DNA from: Dehalococcoidales bacterium
GTDB lineage: Bacteria; Chloroflexota; Dehalococcoidia; Dehalococcoidales; Fen-1064
Assembly (NCBI GenBank): GCA_028713395.1
Contig: JAQTOJ010000055.1
Location: 1 to 10,038 of the forward strand
DNA length: 10,038 nt
Direction of reading: 5' to 3'
Shown: positions 6,009 through 10,038 of the stretch, piece after piece
Position numbering within the stretch: the first letter of the stretch is position 1
Layout: each line of letters opens with the position of its first letter
Program-made: the position numbers and the translations under genes
Notes under the pieces: model-generated
Seen by the model: only the letters and a program-made list of their open reading frames with translations
Database searches by the model: none
What the model was told of the DNA's origin: nothing

Positions 6009-6467
6009 TTAATACAGGAAGTAAACGTAATCCGGCTGCGAAATCTTCCATTTACCGGTTTCCATTTCGAGCTGAAAAGTCACGGTTTGAGAATAAATGG
6101 AATTATTTAGAATGCCCACGCTATTGTTAAAACGGTCAATGACTACATCGAGCGTAGCGGTATTGCCGGTGATTACGGGTTTACCTAATGTCACCTGCCA
6201 TGATGGTTTATCCGGGCCGGCGTAGATTACCGGTTTCCACTGGTTATAAACGACCCGGGTCTGTGTGGAGGCGGATAGATAGCCGTAAGCGGTTGGGTAA
6301 TCGGTGTTTTTCAGGGCAATGATATAGCGTTGCACGACGCCGTCGGGGGTGTTATCCGGCAACAGGGCGGAGTTGTTCTTCAATGTCAGCACCAGGGTAG
6401 TGGCGCCGATAATCAGCACGGCGATTATGATACCTATGATCGTTAACCAGCGGTTGGTAGATTTCAT
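6009..6467 (-). CDS. Small membrane-anchored protein with a possible NTF2-like extracytoplasmic domain
   Basis: This 152-residue protein is not assigned to a named gene. A single hydrophobic segment at about 8-28 follows a short basic N-terminus (MKSTNR), so it should be anchored in the cytoplasmic membrane with the rest outside. There is no lipobox cysteine. The outside part begins PDGVVQRYIIALKNTDYPTA (41-60), followed by YGYLS, and ends with beta-strand-like segments and GKWKISQ (138-144). This layout is typical of NTF2-like or DUF4878-type domains, which often bind ligands or partners. ATG 6467 is chosen because GAGGTG lies just before it. An in-frame GTG at 6473, within that same motif, would add two residues. 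It is the first gene of a two-gene unit with the twelve-helix protein, suggesting they work together at the membrane, which is inference. Confidence 0.7.
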   Translation of the reverse strand: MKSTNRWLTIIGIIIAVLIIGATTLVLTLKNNSALLPDNTPDGVVQRYIIALKNTDYPTAYGYLSASTQTRVVYNQWKPVIYAGPDKPSWQVTLGKPVITGNTATLDVVIDRFNNSVGILNNSIYSQTVTFQLEMETGKWKISQPDYVYFLY

Positions 6468-6490
6468 TTTCACCTCTATCCTTGAGTCTG

Positions 6491-6519
6491 AGTATAGTGC
6501 GGGGTCATTGAGAAGTCAA
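6491..6519 (-). promoter_or_regulatory. Sigma-70-like promoter for the two-gene membrane-protein unit
   Basis: On the minus strand TTGACT (6519-6514) is separated by exactly 17 bp from TATACT (6496-6491). Both boxes match consensus at five of six positions. Transcription would start near 6484, giving a leader of about 17 nt that includes the GAGGTG ribosome binding site. Position, spacing and orientation fit the gene starting at 6467. Confidence 0.65.
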
Positions 6520-6557
6520 GCTTTGAAGGCTCTTTTGAGAAAGGCGCAATTAAACTA

Positions 6558-6585
6558 TTTACAAAAAATAAATATCTGCTATAAT
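6558..6585 (+). promoter_or_regulatory. Extended -10 promoter, probably for the histidine kinase gene
   Basis: TTTACA (6558-6563) is followed after 16 bp by a perfect TATAAT (6580-6585), which is preceded by the extended -10 element TGC (6577-6579). The predicted start is near 6592, giving an untranslated leader of about 214 nt before ATG 6806. No other plus-strand gene lies between. Confidence 0.55.
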
Positions 6586-6591
6586 AATCGC

Positions 6592-6805
6592 GATTTATCC
6601 TTAGTCTTCACGCCGAAATCTACCGATAATTAGATAAAGCAAATTACGTACTAACAAGATATTATCAGGAAGGTTGGATATAAAAATTAACAATACCATC
6701 AATAATGTTTTGGAATAGTTATATTTAGGAAATAAATAATATATAAGTTTGAATAACATTCAATGGTAGAGATTGCGATAAAGTGAATAGCAGTTGATTG
6801 TGAGG
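6592..6805 (+). other. AT-rich leader region without a recognisable gene
   Basis: This stretch is much more AT-rich than the coding sequence on either side. It contains only very short frames, for example a 7-codon frame at 6705-6728 and another at 6763-6786, neither with a convincing ribosome binding site. An AGGAAGG at 6667-6673 has no start codon at a usable distance. The one clear structure is the palindrome at 6749-6763. No known riboswitch class was recognised. Confidence 0.4.
6749..6763. promoter_or_regulatory. 15-bp perfect inverted repeat upstream of the kinase gene
   Basis: TTGAAT and ATTCAA form perfect arms around a 3-bp centre (AAC). The site lies 43 bp before the kinase start. 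It could be an operator or a small RNA hairpin in the leader. The arms are AT-rich, so a chance occurrence in this AT-rich region is possible. Confidence 0.35.
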
Positions 6806-9800
6806 ATGAAGAAGAGCATGAAAATGAATGAGAAACGAAAGATATCCGGCGCAACTGCCTCATCCCAGTCCAAGCTCAGAGTGAGATCTACCCCAAACAA
6901 GGTGCGGCAGTTTGCCGTTGACTCCCCCCCAGAATCCATTCTCCAATTATTAATCGAGAGCACGCAGAGCGCGGTTTTTACGGTAGACACCAAATTACGT
7001 TATACCAGCTTCAATAAACGCCATGCCGCCATCATGAAAGCCTTATACGGACAGGATATAGAAATCGGGGAGAGTATTCTTGATTACCAGACGGTATCCG
7101 CTGACCGGGAGAAAGCCAAGGAAAATTTGACGCAGGCTTTACAAGGAGTGCAATTTGTTGCCGCGGATTATTCCGGAGAAATGTCTCTTTCCAGAAAATA
7201 TTTTGAGGTTGCCCACAGTCCTCTCATAAACGCGCGCGGGCAGGTGGTGGGCGTGGCGGTGACCGCCTATGAAGTGACACAGCGGCGTCGGGCGGAGCAT
7301 GCTTTTCTCCAAAGCGAAGCGAGATTCCGATCGGTGATTGAGAACGCGCCGTTCGGGTATTTCCGTATCAGCCGCAATGGGTTATGGGAATATGTGAATC
7401 CGGTCTGGGAGAAAATGTTCGGCTTCACACAACGCGACATAGTGGGCAAACCTTTTGATGCCGCCAATCTTGCGCCTTCAAGAAAATTCAACCGCGAATC
7501 GTTTGATAGAGTACTTCATGGCGAAAGTGTCTCGGGCGAATATACCTTTGCAGCCGCCGGTGAATCTTTGACCCATCACAAATACCAGGCACAACCGGTG
7601 AAACTTGGTGAAGAAATTATCGGGGTGGAAGGGTTTATCGAAGACATCACCGAGGCGAAAAACGCGGCGGAGGCCTTGAAAATAAGCGAGACCCGTTTTC
7701 GTGAATTGACAGACCGGTTACCTGTGAGTGTGTGGGAAGTAGACCGAAATGGCGAATTCATTTACTCCAATCGCGCCGGCATAGAACTTCATGGATATAC
7801 CTGGGGCGACCCTTTAAATTTGTGGGGTGTCATTGCCCCGGAATCCAGGGAAAGCACGCGGCAGGGTTTCAACCGGGTACTCGAAACCAAAACCGGTATA
7901 ACCATGGAATTAACAGGGCTAAGGAAAGACGGTATGTTGGTACCCGAACTTGCCTATGTCTCGTGTATTATGCGAGATGATGAGGTAACCAGTGTTCTGG
8001 GCATCACTCTGGATGTCACCGAACGCAAGCAATTCGAGCACAAATTGCAGGTCAGCGAACAAAAATACCGGTCGCTTTTTGAAAACATGACCAACGGATT
8101 GGCATATTGTCAGATAGTGTATGAAGGCGGGAAACCGGTAGATTTTACGATACTGAATGTAAACCAGACATTTGAGCGGGTGACCGGTTTACGGAGTGTT
8201 GAAGGTACAAAATTGACCGCAGTAATACCGAATATCAAAAAGAATAACCCCGAATTGTTCGAGAAGTTTTTTCAAACCGCAGAAACCGGTAAACCGGTTG
8301 ATTTCGAGATATTGCTCGACGGGTTGGCATTGTGGTTGCACTTTTCCGTCTACAGTCCGCAACCGGGGCACATAGTGGCGATATTTGAAGACATTACCCG
8401 GCGTAAAAAAACGGAAGAGGCTTTACGCGCCAGTGAACAAATTTACCGTTCGTTGTTTGATAATATGACCAACGGTCTGGCATATTGCCAGATGGTATAC
8501 GAGGACGGGAAACCGGTAGATTTCAAATATCTTAATGTTAATGAGACGTGGTACAAGATTACGGGGTATAAGGATGTCATCGGGAAGACACTGACCCAGG
8601 TATTTCCCGATATTCAAACCACAAACCCGGCATTACTGAACAACTATGACCAGGTGGCCAGGTACGGCCAGCCTTTCGGGTTTGAAAATTACTTTCCGTT
8701 GGTCAAGTCATGGATAAAAGTCTTTGCATTTTGTCCGCAGCAAGGATATTTTGTGGCGGTGGTAGAAGATACTACCCAACGGAAACAGGCAGAAACCGCT
8801 TTACGGGAGAGCGAGCAGAAATACCGTTCCTTGTTTGAGAACATGATAAACGGCTTCGCCTATTGCCAGATGATCTATGAAAACGGGCAACCGGTTGACT
8901 ATGTGTATCTGGATACTAACCGTTCGTACAGCAAATTAACCGGGTTAACAAATGTTGTGGGGAAGAGGGTCACCGAAGTGATGCCGACGATCCGGCGGGA
9001 TATGCCACATCTATTCGAGTTATATGGAGAAGTGGCGGAGACCGGTAAAGCGGCTGATTTTGAAATATATCTGGCGCCTTTGAAAATCTGGTTGCATATT
9101 TCAGCCTATAGTCCGCAAAAGGGATATTTTGTAGCCATTTTTGAAAACATTACCCAGCGAAAGCGCGCAGAAGAAGCCTTACAAGAAAGCGAGCAGCGTT
9201 TTAGAGAATTGTCTGATTTATTGCCAATGAGTGTCTGGGAAATAGATACACATGGAAGCCTTTTGTACGTAAATCAGGAGGGGCAGAGGTTACATGGGGC
9301 CAAATATGGACAACATGATAGCAGCCTGGAGATTATTGCGCCCGAGGATAGAGTGAGGGTTTCGGAGTTTATCCAGGACGCTTTGAGAGGGCAAACGACC
9401 GGACCCTTTGAGTATAATGCCTTGCGAACAGATGGCACCACCTTCCCGGGATTGATATACGTTTCGAGGGTGATGCGCTATGGGAAGGTGAGGGGGCTGC
9501 GGGGTATTCACGTGGATATTTCCGAGCAGAAAAAAAACGAGCAAATCATTTTGAAGTCACTGGAGAAAGAAAGCCAGTTAAGGGCTAATCTGGAACAGCA
9601 GGAGAAACAGCGAATTGAGTTTACCCGTTTTATCGTGCACGAGTTGAAGACGCCTCTTTCCGCTTTGTTGGCTTCCTGCGATATGCTGGTGGATGTCTAT
9701 AAGGAAAGGCCGGCTTCGGAAGTGGCCGAAAATATCCTGCGCAGCGCGAATAATCTTAACCGGCGCGTCGATGAGCTTTACGATATGGCGAAGGGAGAAA

Positions 9801-10038
9801 TAGGCATCCTCACGCTGGTGAAAAAAGAAACCGATATCTATAAATTGGTTTCGCAATTACTCGATGAAATAGCGCCGCTGACTGCCAAGAAAAAGCTGAC
9901 GCTGGCACACAACGTCCCACCAGGTACATTATTAGCTACGATCGATGAAATGCGTATCCGGCAGGTACTGACCAACCTGATCAATAACGCGATCAAGTTC
10001 ACACCGGAAGGCGGTAAGATTGCCGTGCGGGTAACAGC
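6806..10038 (+). CDS. Soluble multi-PAS sensor histidine kinase (3' end beyond the window)
   Basis: The frame is open for 1,077 codons from ATG 6806 to the right edge. It encodes a two-component sensor kinase that should autophosphorylate on His945 and pass the phosphate to a response regulator outside the window. No membrane helix is evident, so it should sense cytoplasmic cues. Seven PAS-type modules lie at about 45-160, 170-292, 295-417, 418-543, 544-669, 670-795 and 796-905, most ending in the usual D-I-T-x-R-K/A linker. Modules 4-6 share an NMxNGxAYCQ motif and repeat every 126 residues. Modules 3 and 7 resemble each other (LPVSVWEVD and LPMSVWEID). A coiled linker (about 906-935) leads to the H-box FIVHELKTPLSALL (942-955) and the N-box NLINNAIKFTPEGG (1057-1070), where the ATP-binding domain is cut. 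The start is uncertain: ATG 6818 and 6824 are alternatives, and no strong ribosome binding site separates them. Confidence 0.92.
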   Translation, partial: MKKSMKMNEKRKISGATASSQSKLRVRSTPNKVRQFAVDSPPESILQLLIESTQSAVFTVDTKLRYTSFNKRHAAIMKALYGQDIEIGESILDYQTVSADREKAKENLTQALQGVQFVAADYSGEMSLSRKYFEVAHSPLINARGQVVGVAVTAYEVTQRRRAEHAFLQSEARFRSVIENAPFGYFRISRNGLWEYVNPVWEKMFGFTQRDIVGKPFDAANLAPSRKFNRESFDRVLHGESVSGEYTFAAAGESLTHHKYQAQPVKLGEEIIGVEGFIEDITEAKNAAEALKISETRFRELTDRLPVSVWEVDRNGEFIYSNRAGIELHGYTWGDPLNLWGVIAPESRESTRQGFNRVLETKTGITMELTGLRKDGMLVPELAYVSCIMRDDEVTSVLGITLDVTERKQFEHKLQVSEQKYRSLFENMTNGLAYCQIVYEGGKPVDFTILNVNQTFERVTGLRSVEGTKLTAVIPNIKKNNPELFEKFFQTAETGKPVDFEILLDGLALWLHFSVYSPQPGHIVAIFEDITRRKKTEEALRASEQIYRSLFDNMTNGLAYCQMVYEDGKPVDFKYLNVNETWYKITGYKDVIGKTLTQVFPDIQTTNPALLNNYDQVARYGQPFGFENYFPLVKSWIKVFAFCPQQGYFVAVVEDTTQRKQAETALRESEQKYRSLFENMINGFAYCQMIYENGQPVDYVYLDTNRSYSKLTGLTNVVGKRVTEVMPTIRRDMPHLFELYGEVAETGKAADFEIYLAPLKIWLHISAYSPQKGYFVAIFENITQRKRAEEALQESEQRFRELSDLLPMSVWEIDTHGSLLYVNQEGQRLHGAKYGQHDSSLEIIAPEDRVRVSEFIQDALRGQTTGPFEYNALRTDGTTFPGLIYVSRVMRYGKVRGLRGIHVDISEQKKNEQIILKSLEKESQLRANLEQQEKQRIEFTRFIVHELKTPLSALLASCDMLVDVYKERPASEVAENILRSANNLNRRVDELYDMAKGEIGILTLVKKETDIYKLVSQLLDEIAPLTAKKKLTLAHNVPPGTLLATIDEMRIRQVLTNLINNAIKFTPEGGKIAVRVT
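8057..9190 (+). repeat. Three tandem 378-bp units inside the kinase gene
   Basis: The tyrosine codon of the YRSLF motif falls at 8066, 8444 and 8822, and the equivalent aromatic codon of the next module at 9200. The period is exactly 378 bp (126 codons) each time. The first two units share an identical 18-base stretch at 8128-8145 and 8506-8523, and all three share the NMxNGxAYCQ peptide. The equal lengths with no indels and the shared DNA words point to in-frame tandem duplication followed by divergence. Confidence 0.8.

Noticed and set aside
8057..9190. Treating the repeated DNA within the kinase gene as a mobile element or CRISPR-like array
   Set aside because: The repeats are in-frame protein modules of 378 bp with coding-type divergence and no spacers, so they are domain duplications.

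Overview
The window is about 10 kb of bacterial chromosome with roughly balanced base composition. It carries six complete or nearly complete genes, one large gene cut by the right edge, and a trace of an insertion sequence at the left edge. No rRNA, tRNA or CRISPR array was seen. The gene mix (MntP, NifS-type desulfurase, HypE-like AIR-synthase protein, FTR1 permease, a repeated-module membrane protein of the DUF5671 kind and a many-PAS soluble kinase) suggests a free-living environmental bacterium. Chloroflexota (Anaerolineae-like) is my best guess, held with low confidence because no phylogenetic marker is present.

Layout. Positions 1-120 look like the end of an insertion sequence: a 27-codon reading-frame tail resembling the C-terminus of a transposase, running into two 21-bp near-identical terminal repeats. 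mntP (manganese exporter) follows on the minus strand (180-740). A 398-bp divergent intergenic region separates it from a plus-strand cluster: cysteine desulfurase (1139-2332), a HypE/SelD-like AIR-synthase-related protein (2343-3425) and an FTR1-family iron permease (3444-4268). The gaps are 10 and 18 bp, so these three probably form one operon. The shared control region holds an inverted repeat with DtxR/MntR-like half-sites, other palindromes and a G-tract run that fits a G-quadruplex.

A convergent minus-strand pair follows: a six-repeat, about twelve-helix membrane protein with a soluble C-terminal tail (4289-5995), and upstream of it a small single-helix protein (6009-6467). A good sigma-70-like promoter sits just before the pair. 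A 338-bp AT-rich divergent region then leads to a large plus-strand gene (6806 to the edge) encoding a soluble histidine kinase with seven PAS-type modules; three of these form an exact 126-residue tandem repeat.

Functionally, the left half has a metal and sulfur theme: Mn2+ export, sulfur mobilisation from cysteine and iron uptake, possibly under one metal-dependent regulator. The combination of desulfurase, AIR-synthase-like ATPase and iron permease is the most interesting candidate system here. The right half concerns envelope and signalling functions whose inputs cannot be read from the sequence.
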